Assembly (NCBI GenBank): GCA_013398615.1
Contig: VZSR01000680.1
Coordinates: 603,852 to 667,851, forward strand
From: Brachypodius melanocephalos
Lineage: Eukaryota; Chordata; Aves; Passeriformes; Pycnonotidae
Direction of reading: 5' to 3'
DNA: 64,000 nucleotides
How positions within the stretch are numbered: the first letter of the stretch is position 1; every line of letters begins with the position of its first letter. The notes beneath the pieces were generated by a model. The model searched no databases. It was not told the DNA's origin and saw only the letters and a list, made by a program, of their open reading frames with translations. Positions 24,791 through 38,393 of this stretch are shown in pieces. Both the position numbers and the translations under genes were made by a program.

Positions 24791-26943
24791 TAGGCCTTTG
24801 TTTGTTCAGGCCGAGTTATGCTTTGTTTGTGTTATGTGCCCGAGAGGTTTGCACACCACGGCGTGGCATTAGTCATGCAGAGGGCTTGGGAGCAGAGAGC
24901 CATTTACATGAACAAAGGACATTTTTCTTTTTGGCTCTGTTTATCTTCCTCTCCAGTTTTGTTACCCTCTAATCTATCTCCATCGCTCTCTCCCTCCTTT
25001 CCCCCCCTCCTCCTTTCCTTCCCACCCCAAACCTTTCTAATCAATGCAGAGGTCCTCCCACTTTATTCCTTCCTGCTCCTGATTCACCCTCCTGGAGACA
25101 AATGGAGCCGTGACTGACAGGTGGCAACACAGGGTTGTGGCACGGGGTGAAAGGTGTAAATAGGAGTGGTGGCTTCAAGGTTTTGCAAGGCAGCAGGGAT
25201 TGCTTCCCAGGTGAGCAGAGGGGAAGGAGCTTTTCCCTGCAGGTCTCCCCTCCGGGAGTTTTTTATGATGGAATATGTGCACCTTTTGTGGGTCCTGCTG
25301 GCTCGTGCTCTGTGCAGGGCACATCCTGGGGCTGGATGAGCATCCTGCCCTCTTCTCACTGGTGCAGGTTGGAGGGAGGAGGAGAAAGCCATCTGGCTGA
25401 AGTTGAATTCCTGGTCTCCCTGTTGTGAGCAGCAGTGGTTTATATTTTGGGCGCATTGTGCTTGAGAGGAGTCTCGTCTTGATTTATTTCTGAGTGTGGG
25501 AGAGTTAATGGACACTTCAGGGTGATGTGGGCCAAATTCTGCTCTCAGATGCAAGTTCATCATTCTCAGTGAATATGCAAGAGCTTTAGGAAGGCAACAT
25601 TTGACCCAGTACAGGATTTATAAAGAACCCAACGTGACTTGTTTTTCCATCCCTCTACAGACAGGGATTAGGCCTGTTCCTAGAAGGAGCAGTATTAGAA
25701 GAACTGAAAGGTAACAACATCAGCAAAGGCACTAATTGGTAGAAGCTTTTATTGCCTAGCTGACAATAATAAGAGGCTTGTATTTAAGTACAGTGGTGTA
25801 GGATGAATTAGCCCCCAGACTTGCCTTCTGGGGTGCAGAAAGTACCTGGCTCAGACAGCACAAGGAAGGAGAAGCACAGATGTGACACAGAGAGCCAGAT
25901 TCTTCCTGTAAGGGAAGAAAAGCAATTTCATACACTGCAATGTGCAGGGAACCTCCATTGCTCATCTGAGCCTTTTAGCTGTAGTTAATTAAATTATTGA
26001 ATCTGCAAATAAATAATAGACACGCAGGAGATGAGATCTATGGATCTGAAGTCCAGCAGGGACTGTTGGTTGTGGATGGGACATGCTACTTGGCTACTAA
26101 TCAAAATTTTTTGTCTAAACATCTAGGAATTGCAGTTGTGAAGGCTAGCCCATATGCCCAAAGGAAAATATGATTTCCATCTCAAAAAAACCCCAACCCA
26201 AATAATTATTGTATTGCACTGCCAATAAACAAGAATGATAACAGCCAAAGATATAAAAGCCTCAAAGTTACAAATGGTGTCCAAGTGCTTTATCAGAAAG
26301 GAAGGTGGCTCTCCTGACTTGGAAGTGGTTATCCTGGTGTCCTGTTTTTCCAGTACAGTTTGGAATGTTGCATTAGTCTTGTACTGTAGATTAGCCCACA
26401 CAATCTTAAGGTAAATAGTCTAGAGACAAAGATCACGTGGAAGAAGAAAGCCTCTTGGGTTTTTTATGCACCCTGATGTTTTTATGTTAAACTTCTTTTT
26501 CTTTTCTGTTTTGCCCACAACACATATCCCATTTCAGTAACTGAGCATCTTATCTCCCACAGAGTCAGGCACCAGGGGAAAAAAGAATAAGAAGCAAAAA
26601 AATCAGCAACTAACCAGAAAAATGGTTTCAACTGTAGTGATTATTGTGTATTCATTTGATCCTGTAGGTTTGCTGGCTTGTTGCAAAGTGTAAAGCATGT
26701 TAATGTATTTTTGCTGAGATATCTATATACAAGACCTAAATAAAGCCATGTATTTCCAAATAGTTATATTTCCTTGTATATGAAATTAATATATGAAGAT
26801 GAAACTAGAGGACAGCAGGCTCTTGCTAATGATTGTCAGCTGCAACAATTCTGGGTTCCACGCTGATCTCATGTACAGCTTTAATCAGCAATGTTGTTTA
26901 ACTAAATATGGAGACATTTCACTGAAGATAATTTTATTTTAAG

Positions 26944-26974
<31 letters not shown>

Positions 26975-28481
26975 GAATGCATTTCCTCTTGCTGTGTCAT
27001 CTAATTGATTCATGGCTCCTGTGAAGCTTTTGGATAGGGCTTGTATGGGATGCATATCCAAGCAAAATGCATTCTTTTCTTACTGGTTTGGCCAAGTCAA
27101 TCCTGTCTGAGTTCAGTTGAATTAGGGAGCTTTCATTGGTGGTCGTTCTATAACTAAGAATAAAATTATTAGATGAATAATATACATAACATGGCAGTTT
27201 AGGACCTTGTTCTTTCTGCTGAGAAAAAGATGCAGTCTTTTTGAGACAGTCATGGGGCTTTTTATTATTTTATTGCTAGACAGGTGACTGGATGGGAGAA
27301 CATAGTACCCAGTGGATGCTACACGGTATGCATGACCCAATATTTTAAAGGGATGGGGCTCAGAAAGACAAAACAAAGCGAGGTGCTTTCTGACATTGCC
27401 AGACTGCAAAATTTTCCTCATAGTTCTGTGTAAACTCGTTTTGTTGGTTGTTGCTTTTGTTCTGGCCTTATGCCATGAATATAGCATGGAGCAAACTGCC
27501 ATTAAAATGCTGGAGAGAGTTCAGCTGCCAGTCCCATTTCATCCTTGGTTTCTCACAAGTTGGTGCTAACGATTGATCTGCTCGTGTTGGACACTGTAAA
27601 GGTTCACCAGGAATGGGACTGCAGTTACCAAGCACCACAATCCTGAGGGTTTTCAGGAGCACACGAGATGCACCGTGCCTGGTTTTAACTCATCTGCTTC
27701 AGCTGTGTTGGCAGACAGCTCCCTGTAGACATGAAGGCAGGTGAAAAAGCATCGAGAAGAGGAGAATGGAGATGCCTGCTGTATTTGCATAATCAGGCAA
27801 CATTGTGGGAAAATGGAACAGGGAGACAATTTTTCCAAGCTTTTCAGTATAAGGAGCTTAAAAGTTGTGCTTCAACATTCTTCAGACCTTCCCTTCTCCC
27901 TTAGAATTCACCTTTGCAATCTGATTAATCTTGAGATGGGCAAAAATACTAGTAGAGATTTGTTTGTTTCATTTTTTTAATTTTTTTTTTTTAAATCTTG
28001 TTCCTACTTGGAGGAGGCACTGGGATTGTTTAAGCAATGTCAGGTAGCTTTCCTCCCAGGCTGAATGCAGTCCATAAAGCTGTCAGTTCTGTAGCTTAAT
28101 ACTGGGTCTTAATGTATTAATTCAAGGCTTTCAGTGATCTAGGACACAACATGTGCCAGGAGTAGGAACTAAAATTAGAGGCAGACTTTTGGCTGTGAGA
28201 GCTGCTTGAGGCTACTTGGGGTGAAAGAGGAGGGAAGAGACCTGATGTCAGTCACGGTCCAAGGGCTGTGAAATGTCCAAAGCATCCCCCAAAACCAGAT
28301 ACAGGTTTTTCTGCAACACACACTGTGGTGAATGACCCTTCCTTTTTCTGTCTTATCCCACTCACTGATACAGCACTCAGTGGTTCTTTCACACTCCAGA
28401 TCCATGTTGAAAGCTGTCTTCGTTCACTTGTTATACCAAGAACTGGACTTTGCTGAGCTGGGATTGTAATTCCCACATCCT
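24791..28481 (+). other. SOX5 intron with a pyrimidine tract and T29
   Basis: A strongly pyrimidine-biased tract lies at 24961-25034, and T29 at 26946-26974. The rest is unique, with no exon recognised. Confidence 0.45.
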
Positions 28482-28514
28482 CCCTCTTCCCACCTCCCCC
28501 TCGCCTGCCCCCCC
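28482..28514 (-). other. Predicted G-quadruplex motif on the minus strand
   Basis: The + strand carries C tracts at 28482-28484, 28489-28491, 28496-28500 and 28508-28514, separated by loops of 4, 4 and 7 nt. This fits the four-tract G3+N1-7 rule on the minus (template) strand. Confidence 0.6.
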
Positions 28515-28794
28515 TTAAATAGTAGCTATTCTTTTATAAAATACACCTTTAAAACGTGAAAACATTGTGAAATTTGAAACAAAGTGAAACTCTTGAGATG
28601 GATTTTAAGTTTTCATTCATGGAAAGGAGCTCCTGATGATGTAAAGAAAAAAAAAAAGATGAGGCAAAATAGGGCTGAGCGACAGAAAAATTGTTTCTTC
28701 CTCCTTCACTCCATTGGATGTATTTTATTATGTAAAATTTTGTGCTCTTGGCTGTATGGGAGAATCATTTCCCTCTAATTTTTTTTTTATATGT
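28515..28794 (+). other. SOX5 intron, no feature seen
   Basis: A+T-rich unique sequence with short A and T runs. Confidence 0.4.
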
Positions 28795-29060
28795 CATAAT
28801 TCCGTTAAGGATTGTGAATGAGGAATAATTAGGCATTATTGTTTGGTTATGTAGATTCTCTTGTGATTCTTTCTTGTTTACTTCGTTTAAACTGTCGATA
28901 CTGTTCTGGCCGTGCAGAAATAATGACTGTGTTACTTCATGAATATGAGATTACAGGGACCTTGTTTGAAATTGCTGTGGCACTCGTTCCTCCTCTGTGA
29001 TTATTTCAGGCTATCTGAAACATATTATTTCTTTTTGAATGGAGAAATACTCAGGAGCAC
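28795..29060. promoter_or_regulatory. Candidate conserved enhancer block
   Basis: Non-repetitive sequence with GGAATAATTAGGC, GCATTATTGTTTGG (SOX/FOX-like), TTGTTTACTTCG (a FOX TGTTTAC core) and CATGAATATGAG. Enhancer status is inference from motif density only. Confidence 0.25.
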
Positions 29061-31647
29061 AAGTTCGTAGACATTTCATCTCTACTAAAACATCTTCAGT
29101 CTTTACCTTATACTGGCTTGTCTCTTTCTAATAAAATGAAGGCTGCACTTTGGCACTTCTGTGGGATTCACAGAAACATGAGAGGGGGGCCTGATTCAAA
29201 TGAGATACGTGGAGATAATTCTGCAATATGAACATTCTGCCTTACGTTCCAACAAAGAAAGATTTGTAAGTTTTTAATGGTAGGGGAAAAACACTTCTCC
29301 TCTGAAATCTGCACTGTGAATCTAAACTCTGATATTTTGCTCCTATTCATGTACAGCACTTTCTTTGATGACTGCTGGAGTTCTGATCTCACAGAGAGCA
29401 GAGAATATTGGAGTTGAGATTTCTTGAACAGAGCTTAGGGGATAATACTGTGTTTAGTTTGTTTCACTAGATGCAAGCTAATCAAGAGAGTAATTAACAG
29501 TCAAAATGCCAAGGTCCTTGTTCATGTAAAGGATCTAGTATTGAAGTCCTCAATAAAGTAACACTCACATTGAATTCAATGAGACTTTAAACTGAACAAA
29601 TGCTTCAGGATTTGTCCCCAGCTTTTTTGTCCCTGTCAGTTTTTAATGAGCATCCCCAAAAAGTGTTTAACAATTGTACTGACTTTGATTTTTCAAGGTT
29701 TGGGAGAAAATGGCTTTCTCAGGTTGAGAAAAAAAAATGTTGAAACTAAAAAAGCACATTTTCTCATCATGTTGTCTAACATAGTGTAAGCAGATTCAAA
29801 GGCTGTCTCACATCATGCTTTCTGATAGTTAAGGATGTTATAAAGAGTACTGTAGAGAAAATGCTGGGAGGAAGAATTACAGCTGATAGATGGAGATATT
29901 TCAGACCTCGTCCTAAATTCTTGGGATCGAGGTAAAATTCAGACAGCAAGGCAGCTACTGATGCAAGTTGTTTGTTTGTTTTATAAATGGAAACGGGAAA
30001 AAAAAAAAAAGCCACATCTAAGGTCACCCTGTAGAGACAATGGTGTTTGAATCCCATGGTTTTGTGTCAGAGGAAGCAGCTTAGTGTGTCTGGATTCATC
30101 CTTTGCCTTTGCTTTCCTCGGTTGTCACTGAGAGCTCCCAGGCTGAGACAGATGGCTGCTGGTTTAGTTGTGTGCGTGGGAGACAGGAACTTCCACATGT
30201 GATTTTTTACCATTTGGTAGTAATTAGTTTGTTGTATAAATTAACATTAACTGAACCGTTCTTCAGGCATTGTTTGTAATTATTCTTTGAGCCTCTGAGT
30301 TGGGTAAAGAAATGAAAAGTGGGGAAGAAACTGCTTCTTATTTTGTGCAGGGAGAGGACTCTGTCATTAAGCAGAACAGAGCAGCAATTATCATTGCACG
30401 CCCAGTAGACTGAAAACTTTGAAAAGGCCATTTAAAAAGCAAGATTTTTTTTTTTTTTGTCCTCTGGAAATATTAGTGGAAATTAATGATTTAGATGTGA
30501 AGGTAGGCTTTATAAAATTTGTAAGAATAAAGTATGGGTATAAGAAAGGGTAATCAGACCTTCCTGACATCATCATTATTACTGCCAGTACGACTGCCAC
30601 TGCTGCTACTTTGATGCGTATTTATGGAGAGTAGAAGATTTATTTCTTTTATAAAATATATGTTCTCTCAGTATTATTCCCTTTCCCCCCCATTTTTTAA
30701 GCATTTCCTGATTTATTTGTGGTAGGCAGGAGGGATCTTGTGCTGGATATCAGGAGGTGAACTGTCGTTAGTGCTGGTTTTCTCCGGGGATTTCTGTCAT
30801 TGCCAGCAACCAGCCAAATCGGAATTGTCAGGAGAACAGCCTCTCACATGTTCCTTGGCACTTCTGCCTCCAGACTTGGTCAGAATCCAGACATGCAGAG
30901 GTTCATGGACATGAAAAATAACAGGGAAAATGCCCTCTGGTATTAGCCCAATATTTTAGGAACATATTGGGAATCCCTAGGTTCATTTGCTGGAAAAGTT
31001 CAATGCTTCAGCAAGTAAGGAAGTTTTATATCTCATTATACTGAAGTTTTTCCCTTTCTTACCTAGGAGTTGCTGAGAACTGGTGTTGGTGTCTGTCTTT
31101 TAATAGAGCTCTCCTAGCCTGAATACAAAGCTGGCAGGATGGGCAATGTGGCCCTGTGCATTAAATCTTCTCACACACAGACTGGGTTGCAGAAGTAAAA
31201 CTCAGGTACAGTCCAGCACACAGTAAATTAAAATTAATTACTCATTAAAATTATTTAGTGGCCAAAGTATACCCTCCAGAGAAGGGTTCATGTGACTTGA
31301 GTTTAAAAGTGTCCTGGTACTTTCTTGTGAAACAAAATGAAGGCAGTTTTACACCCAGACTTGAAACTTGTCCGTGTAAATTGGTGTTTACTGTGCATAC
31401 ACTTACAGTGCATACAGTACAACAGGTTCGTTGCATACAGGGCTCGCACAAGAGGTGAGTTTGGGTCTTATTTCTTCTCTCAGCATCGCCATTAATATTT
31501 ATATTTGTCCTGGTAAGGAGTTTTGCCTGGACGATAAATGCTAAAAGAGGACTTGAAATTCTGAAATACGCAAATAAATGCAGCTTAGTTAAGAATTGTT
31601 CTGTTTTTCTTGGCACAGTAGTTGAGCCTATATGAAGCTTTGTGCTG
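29061..31647 (+). other. SOX5 intron, unique sequence
   Basis: Includes AACAATTGT near 29669 (overlapping SOX half-sites) and short homopolymers (A12 near 30000, T12 near 30450). Nothing else recognised. Confidence 0.4.
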
Positions 31648-31686
31648 TTTGGGGAAGAGGAAGGTGGGAGGGAGTGTGTGGGAGCT
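31648..31686 (+). repeat. Diverged 39-bp duplication, copy A
   Basis: Aligns without gaps to 32933-32971 with 34 of 39 bases identical. Two of the five differences are T here versus C in copy B, at TG/CG dinucleotides, as CpG deamination would give. A further AAAGAGAAT match follows in both copies after an insertion of about 18 bp in copy A. Confidence 0.7.
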
Positions 31687-32932
31687 TTGGTGGCTGGAAA
31701 TGTAAAGAGAATACAAGCTGAGTACGCTGAAACCTGCAGCTAAGGGACAGCTACCATGGATGGTTTTCTTTCTGTCTTGCTTTCTGGCAGTGGTTCATGC
31801 TGTAACTGAAGGTATCTGTGATTCTCCAGCTTTTGATATCAATGAGTCAAACATTGTCTGAACTATTCTATTGAATGGTTTGGGGTTGGTTTTTTTTTCC
31901 CCCCTTCAACTGCAGGAACAGAAGGTGCCAGCCGTGCTTTGATGTTGGTGGTTGGGTTTGCAGTCAGCTGAAGTGAGCACATGAGCTTTTCAGCTCACTT
32001 TTACCCCTGCTGAAGGGCTGTGGGGCACAAAGGAGGAGCTGGAGGTTCTGTTGTAAGAAGTGTACAGCCACAGCATCCCTGTGCCAGTTGTGGGGCTGGG
32101 GTTCTGTCATCCCTGGAGGAAGACAGGCGGAAAAGATCAGTCCCATGGTGAAAAGCACAGAGCAGGCTCAGAAAACACAATTTCTTCTGGGCTTATTTTC
32201 TTGTGTGGTGTTTTTTCACAGGTTGCCACATGAACTTCATTCTCTTTGTCCACTTTCTGTGGATTTAAAGTATGATTGGTAGTGATAATAGCCATGTGCT
32301 TCTTCACAGGGGTGAAGTTCAATTACAGCTTGGGAGATGCAGCCTGGCAGTGTAAAGTCCCTGCTTTACAAGAAGGGGCTAGACAGAGCTCTGAGGAAGC
32401 AAGCTCCCTGGAAATACTTGCCTTTTACAAGTCAGCCCCATTTGCAGAGGCGGAAATGAGACTGCACGTTGAGTTTGGGAGCCCTTGGCCTGGGCTCAGT
32501 GGAAATGCTGCAAGTGGAGCAGCTGCAGAGTGGGGCCCGTAGGGTTCTTGTGCCGTGGGAGGTTGGCACAGTGGCCTCGTGTGGTAGTTTACACTGCTAG
32601 GAAAAGATGAGGTTTTCCATCCATTGTCCTAGATTCTCCTTTCTTGGACCAGGCAGTTCTCATTGCTGGATCTCTTGGAGCTCCTACCAGAGCAAGGGTT
32701 GTGCTGGGACATCCAGCTGTGGTCCTGGGGACATGCAGGACACTGTGCAGGACGATAGCCTGAGAATCAGAGATAAAATCAGCCCCTCCTTGCCTGCCAC
32801 ATAAAAAATTCCTTGCTGTCTCACGTGCTTTTCCTCACACGCCTTGCAGAATTTATTTATTTATTTTGTGGACACGCGAGTTATGAGCTGTGGCATGGCA
32901 GGAAGGTGAGGAATTTTTTGTTTTGTTTTTAG
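31687..32932 (+). other. SOX5 intron between the two duplication copies
   Basis: Unique sequence. The part at 31950-32800 is somewhat richer in G+C than its surroundings but has no recognisable exon. Confidence 0.4.
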
Positions 32933-32971
32933 TTTGGGGAAGAAGCGGGTGGGAGGGAGCGCGTGGGAGCT
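32933..32971 (+). repeat. Diverged 39-bp duplication, copy B (overlaps a G-quadruplex motif)
   Basis: Partner of 31648-31686, 1285 bp downstream. This copy keeps the CpGs (gagcgcgtggg). Four G tracts at 32936-32957 meet the quadruplex rule. Confidence 0.7.
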
Positions 32972-33287
32972 CAAAGAGAATGCATTAATTAACCCAGGGG
33001 GATGGCTGGGATGCAGGAGTGAGGAGCTGCAGCTTTAAACCCAGTGATCTTTATCCATTGCTGGGTTTGGGTCACAGACCTTGGATAAGAGAAGGGGGAA
33101 GAGGGGGTGAGCGGGAGGGTGGGCACAATGGGAACCAGATGTTTGAGGTTGGCGGGGGTCTGGCCTCTCTGTTATTGTGTGACAAGCCACCAATCTCCCC
33201 TGCACCCCTGGCCCTCAAAAGTATGTCATTCTTCTCTGGAGTCCTTCTGTCTGTCCTCTGCTCAGGGAGGGGGAGAAGGGAGCGGGG
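32936..33287 (+). other. Cluster of three predicted G-quadruplex motifs on the + strand
   Basis: Motif 1 is 32936-32957 (G tracts 4, 3, 3, 3). Motif 2 is 33094-33123 (tracts 5, 5, 3, 3, 3 with loops of 4, 5, 1 and 1). Motif 3 is 33265-33287 (tracts 3, 5, 3, 4 with loops of 1, 4 and 3). All three are on the non-template strand, so they would also be in the nascent RNA. Three in about 350 bp stands out in an A+T-rich intron. Confidence 0.65.
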
Positions 33288-33399
33288 AGAGGCTCACACA
33301 TGCACACATACATGGTGCACACATGCCCGCACAGACAGCCCTGGCTCTGCTTTTTTCCTCTGGCCTACCTTTCTGAATGGCCCTGGAAGACTAAACAGG

Positions 33400-33930
33400 T
33401 GTTATCTACTTTTGATTTCAGTGCATTTAAATTAATCCTGTCAGCTCAGCTGTTAAAACAACTGTCATCTCCAGCTGTTAGTAATTTTCAACTGGGCACT
33501 TTTACAGGTTGCCAAGTTCTGAGCCTGCATTGTGAATCTCTCGCTCCCTTTCTCTCCAAGCGTTATAGTAACAATTTGTATTTTTTTTTTTTAAAGGGGA
33601 CTCGCATTGCACTGTTTTTACAGCAAACCCTGTTTATTATATATTGAAATAATATCGTCACAAAACCCAACATCATCATGCCAGACTTTGGAATAAAGAG
33701 CTAAACCATGTGTGGAGTGCGGTGCATATCAATCTTCTGTGGGTTTGTTGCAGCCTCTCTGTGCATTTTAAATTTGAATGAGAGATGAATCAACCTGAGA
33801 GTTTGGCGGGGAGGGAGAGAAGGGGGCTCTAAATTTTTATTGCCAAAAATAAAGCTTTCATTTTACTGGTCTCTCTTTCCCCTTTTGTCCTAATGTGCAT
33901 TTAATTTTCATAACTAAATTAACAGGAGTT
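33400..33930. promoter_or_regulatory. Candidate conserved enhancer block
   Basis: A long non-repetitive stretch with TTAAATTAATCC, paired CAGCTG E-boxes (CTCAGCTGTT, CCAGCTGTTAG), AGTAACAATTTG (SOX core), AGACTTTGGAATAAAG, TGCATATCAATC, and GCATTTAATTTTC followed by ACTAAATTAACAGG. It follows the G-rich cluster directly. Of the intronic blocks this is one of the most enhancer-like by eye; no alignment supports it yet. Confidence 0.33.
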
Positions 33931-36900
33931 ACCTTGAACAGAAAGTATTTTAAATACCTTTCAGTTGTCAGATTAATGACATAGACATCGTAGCCATAAG
34001 AATTGTATGAGAAAAAAAAATCTTACATTGGAAACATGTTATTGATTGCAGTAGGCATTCTCTAATGTGACTTATTCCTGTGTGGTCAGGATCCATAGTT
34101 CATTACCAGGGCTTCAGAGTCAGGGAGCACTTGTGGATTACACAGACCTGAATCCTGGCAGGGAAGGCTTTCTGTGCCTTTAGGGTTTCCACTCATTGCA
34201 GTTGTCTGGCCACATTTTCAACTGGTACAGAGCTGAGGCTGCTCCCTGGGCTTAGGTTGCAAGCTGTCCTTAAAATACTGGAAAGGATTATTCAGGCATT
34301 TTTTTGCCCATTCCTAAGAAAGTGATGTACTTAAGAAGTGGCTGTAGATAATCTTTCTCTCAGCAGACCAAGTAGCCAAATAAATGAATCTTTAAGAATC
34401 CCCGTGTTTTATATAGTCTCCTACATAAATAAGGGCAGTGTTTTTTATATCTTTTAACAAAAAAAAAAAAAAAGACTTTTTATTTAAAACCTAGTTTCTT
34501 ATGATTTTCATTATCTTTTTGTTTTGAATTTCTTCAAGAAAATTCTGCTAAAATAGTAATCACTCTCCAAATATTACCAGAATAATTATTTTCCTTTCAC
34601 TTTTTATTCTTATTCTTTCTTAGACAAAGAATTATTTAAGAAAAAAAAAAACCTAAACCTTTTAGCAATAATGTAAAAAAAAAAATACCAAGAAAAACTT
34701 TTCTGAAGTACCATCTAATTCAGCAGGGCAGGTGCTGATCTAATTTCCACCTTAAAACGTATCTCTGTTTTTTGGCATGTTCTGTAATACAGAGTTGCTG
34801 CTATCTGAGCAACATCTCAAATTCCAGCACAGCTATGGCTGTTTCTGAACACCCCCACATTAATATCTTCCTAGAAAAATGTTATATTTCATTAAATAAG
34901 TGGATTCATATGCACCAGTCTTTGGGTGCACCATCATTATTGTTCTTCTCGTAGTGGAACCATTTAAGTAGAACATGAAGCAACTACCTCAAATTTCTCA
35001 TTTCTTGCTACGCAACTGTAGAATTTTTCAGTTAAATGTGAAGTGTTTAGTATCCCTCTTAGGACTAAAACCTGGAATTCCAGCTATGAAGTGCACAGTG
35101 TGGATATGTAGGACCAAATTACAGGCATACATACATCATACAATTGCTATTGCTATGGCTATTAGCAGGAGCTGTGCTTGCTTCTCTTGAATTCTGCTCA
35201 TATTACATGGCTAAATACTGGAGTTAACAGTGGTACACCAGACCTTTCTCTGTACAGTTTAATGTTTCCTTAATGCAACAATTCGATCAATGATGTATTA
35301 ATCTAAAATTCTGGTTTCACAGAAGCTGCTACTGGGCTGGAGTGTTGTTAGATCAAAGCAAATACTTCCTGCAAAAAATACTCCCTTTTTGAAAAACTGA
35401 CTGAAACGACTGAAAATTCAAATAAAGAAAAGATAGGCTATGATGGACTTCTCCCCAGAATTACAAGAATTTTGTTTTAGGGAAACTAAATTAGAGTTCA
35501 GGCCCTGATGCAATTTCATGTATAGTGTGCAGCACCTCATTGTTCAAATCTGCATCAAGCCCTTCTGGAAGATGCATTGCTAAACGTTCCTGCTTGCAAG
35601 GATTTATCAATATAGGTTTCGTTTCTGCTTTGCAAGAAGCCCCCAGTTGTTTGAAAAACATCTGAATTTTGAAGCCAGGCATACTCATGGTCTCTGAGGT
35701 GAGCTGCTGCTTCCTCACTGCTTTCACCTCCATGTCTCATCCCCACCACAGCCTCAGGTTGATTTTGGACTGATGGCTTCTGCAACAAGCTGTTACCATC
35801 TCCTCAGTGCCAATTATTGTTAAAGATGCAGCATTTTTTTCAGATTAGACGGTGGTTAACTTAATGCTGCAAACTCTAATGTACACATATTTTTCTTGTC
35901 ATCTTTTCTCTTCTGCACGTTTCTTTCCTTGCAGACACATAGCTTCTATCTCCTTTGGCATGGCATCATTGTAAAAGCCAGATAATTCCAGTGACATCAG
36001 TGAAATTACCTCTGTGTGAAATTAAAATGAGTGAGACTGAACCAGATCCCAGTATCTTCAGCATCCAAAATGTGTGTCTTGCTTTGCTCGCTCAAATTAA
36101 ACGGTACTTCCATACCTTTGAGGGTTTTGTGCAACTCGGAAGATTCCATTAATCTTATCTGTGTGCAGTAAAACCTTGTCAATTCACACTAATGATTCTG
36201 GGAGTTAACAGGTAAGCACATTTTTCAGCTGGCTTTCCCATGGGTGAGGGACTGAACCTAAACTCTTGACCCTACACATCTAAATTTAGGGGGTATTCAA
36301 AATCTGAATTTTGCAACTCAAGTCAATATTTAAATTTCTGAGACTTGGCGTGTCGCGGTTTTGGCCAACTGCTTTGTGTTTGACAATCCAAAGGTGTAGG
36401 AGATATCTCCATAAGCCATAATCTCTTAGGAGATAGGCAGAGCACACATCCAAAGGGTGGAGGCTCTGGAATGCCCTGGCCTGGCTGAGGAGGAGTCTGC
36501 AGGCACACAGATACTCATGCTGCTGAATTCAGAAAATGTGTTCCCATCCTTGGGAACATCCCTTCCCATCCCTTCCATAGCACAGAACCTAAGGGACCTG
36601 TGATACAGGAACATTTTTTTCATCCCTTTGTTTCTTTCCTGTGCATTTGGACTAAATAGAGGAAGATTTACCTGAAGTCTGGCATTTGAGAGGGAAGATT
36701 GCTCCTTTGCTTTTCACCATTGACTGAAAAAATATATAGCATGAGGAAAACCAGGCTCTGTTTATTTATTCCTCTTCTGTTTAAGTTTTTCGGTTCCATA
36801 CCTTATTTTTCCTTTCTTCCTACTAACTTTTCCAGTCTTTCCACTTGTCTTCTTGAAGGAGTGCATTAGCATCTCTTGACTAGATTTGATGAGCATGAAC

Positions 36901-38393
36901 AAGCATCTTGAAGACAAGCAAGGAAAGCAACAGAAATAGCAAAAAATGATAGTGAAGATTTGATATCAACAGGACATGACTATGTGAAGTGCATCACAAT
37001 GTCAGTATAGTGCAGAATATTGATAGGCTTTTAATTAAGCAGTGATTTCTGTTAGATGAGATACGAAATGCAGTTCTTGAGTGTTCTTAGAGATCTCTAA
37101 CCCCAGTATACAATAAGCTGAGCTTCTCCCATTCCTATATTCATAAAGCCAGGAGAGCAAATTTAAAATTATCAGTATATTGCCATGACCCACTGTGTTG
37201 TTGTTCTTATTTTGGTGAAACGGTGACATTTTCAATTTAGCTTGTTGTCTAGGAGTGACTATAAGTTAAGCTGAAAAAAATCCTGATTTGCATTCAAGGC
37301 TATAATGGTAAATGTATTGCTCAAGTTGATAAAACTTTCCCAAGTAAACAAACAAGAAATTCTCTGTCCTGCTAACTGTTGCCAACAATCTTTGATAGAT
37401 ACACCTCAAAGTAACTGCACGTTTTCACTTCTAGCAACTTTTTTGGTTAGATTTGCTTCCAACACGAGAAAAGAGGAGGTTTTTCACTTTCCATAGTAAA
37501 GCAGTTTTGGTACCTTTGAACAAAACTTTCTTTATGTGCTGCTGTTGAGTGTCCTGGGCAATACAGTTTGGTATTTCTGTCTTCTCCAGGCAGAATGCTT
37601 GTCTGTGGTCGTGTGTGTGTATTTTTCTGATTCCATCTCTGTCGGGGAAGATGACATTTTTCAGCACTTTCGGGAAAACACGGGAGATAAGCACATTTAC
37701 GTGGCACTGGTGGGCCTTCCCAAAGAAAGTCAACAGAGTTAAGATTAGGACTGTGTATTTTTCTGTGTGCCTACACATGTGCATGTGTTTATGTTCCTCT
37801 GAGAGGTGATGTAAACAGATGCTGTTTCTGCTTTTCTGTGGAGGACATGAAAGACAAAGCCCCGCATTTATATTATTTTTTTTTTTTTTAAATTGTTATG
37901 TTACAAACTCATTGAGGAAAAATTATGCTTACTTTGTGCTTCCTTTGCCAGTAACTATAATGTTAGTGTTATCAAAAAATACCTTACCTCACCAATGTGC
38001 ACCACTAAAGGTAATGTTTCTCTGTGATTCCCTTCAAAATTTTGCTTTAAAATTTTTGGTTTTGTAACATTTTCTGAAGAGTTGATGTGACAAAGAAGTA
38101 CTTCAATTTTACCTTGAATCTTTCTAAGTGGATTTTATTTTCAAATTGTGAAGAAGCCACAAAATACATAATTCTAAGTGACTTTTCTCCCAGTCCATTT
38201 CTGTCTACCTCTTTCCACAGCCAAAAGCTTTGGACTTATCCATAAAATATTTTTCAATGAGAGAAATGCTTATAAATATTTCACCTCAAAATATTTGGAG
38301 CAGACAGTTTTGTGCTAAGATAGAGGAGTTAAGTGCAGCTTTTTCCCTGGTGAGAAAAATCACTTTAAAACAAGTTCAGTGTATAATTACTGC
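33931..38393 (+). other. SOX5 intron, unique A+T-rich sequence
   Basis: Contains A-runs near 34460, 34640 and 34670 and a T-run near 37870. No exon, LINE or RNA gene recognised. Confidence 0.4.
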
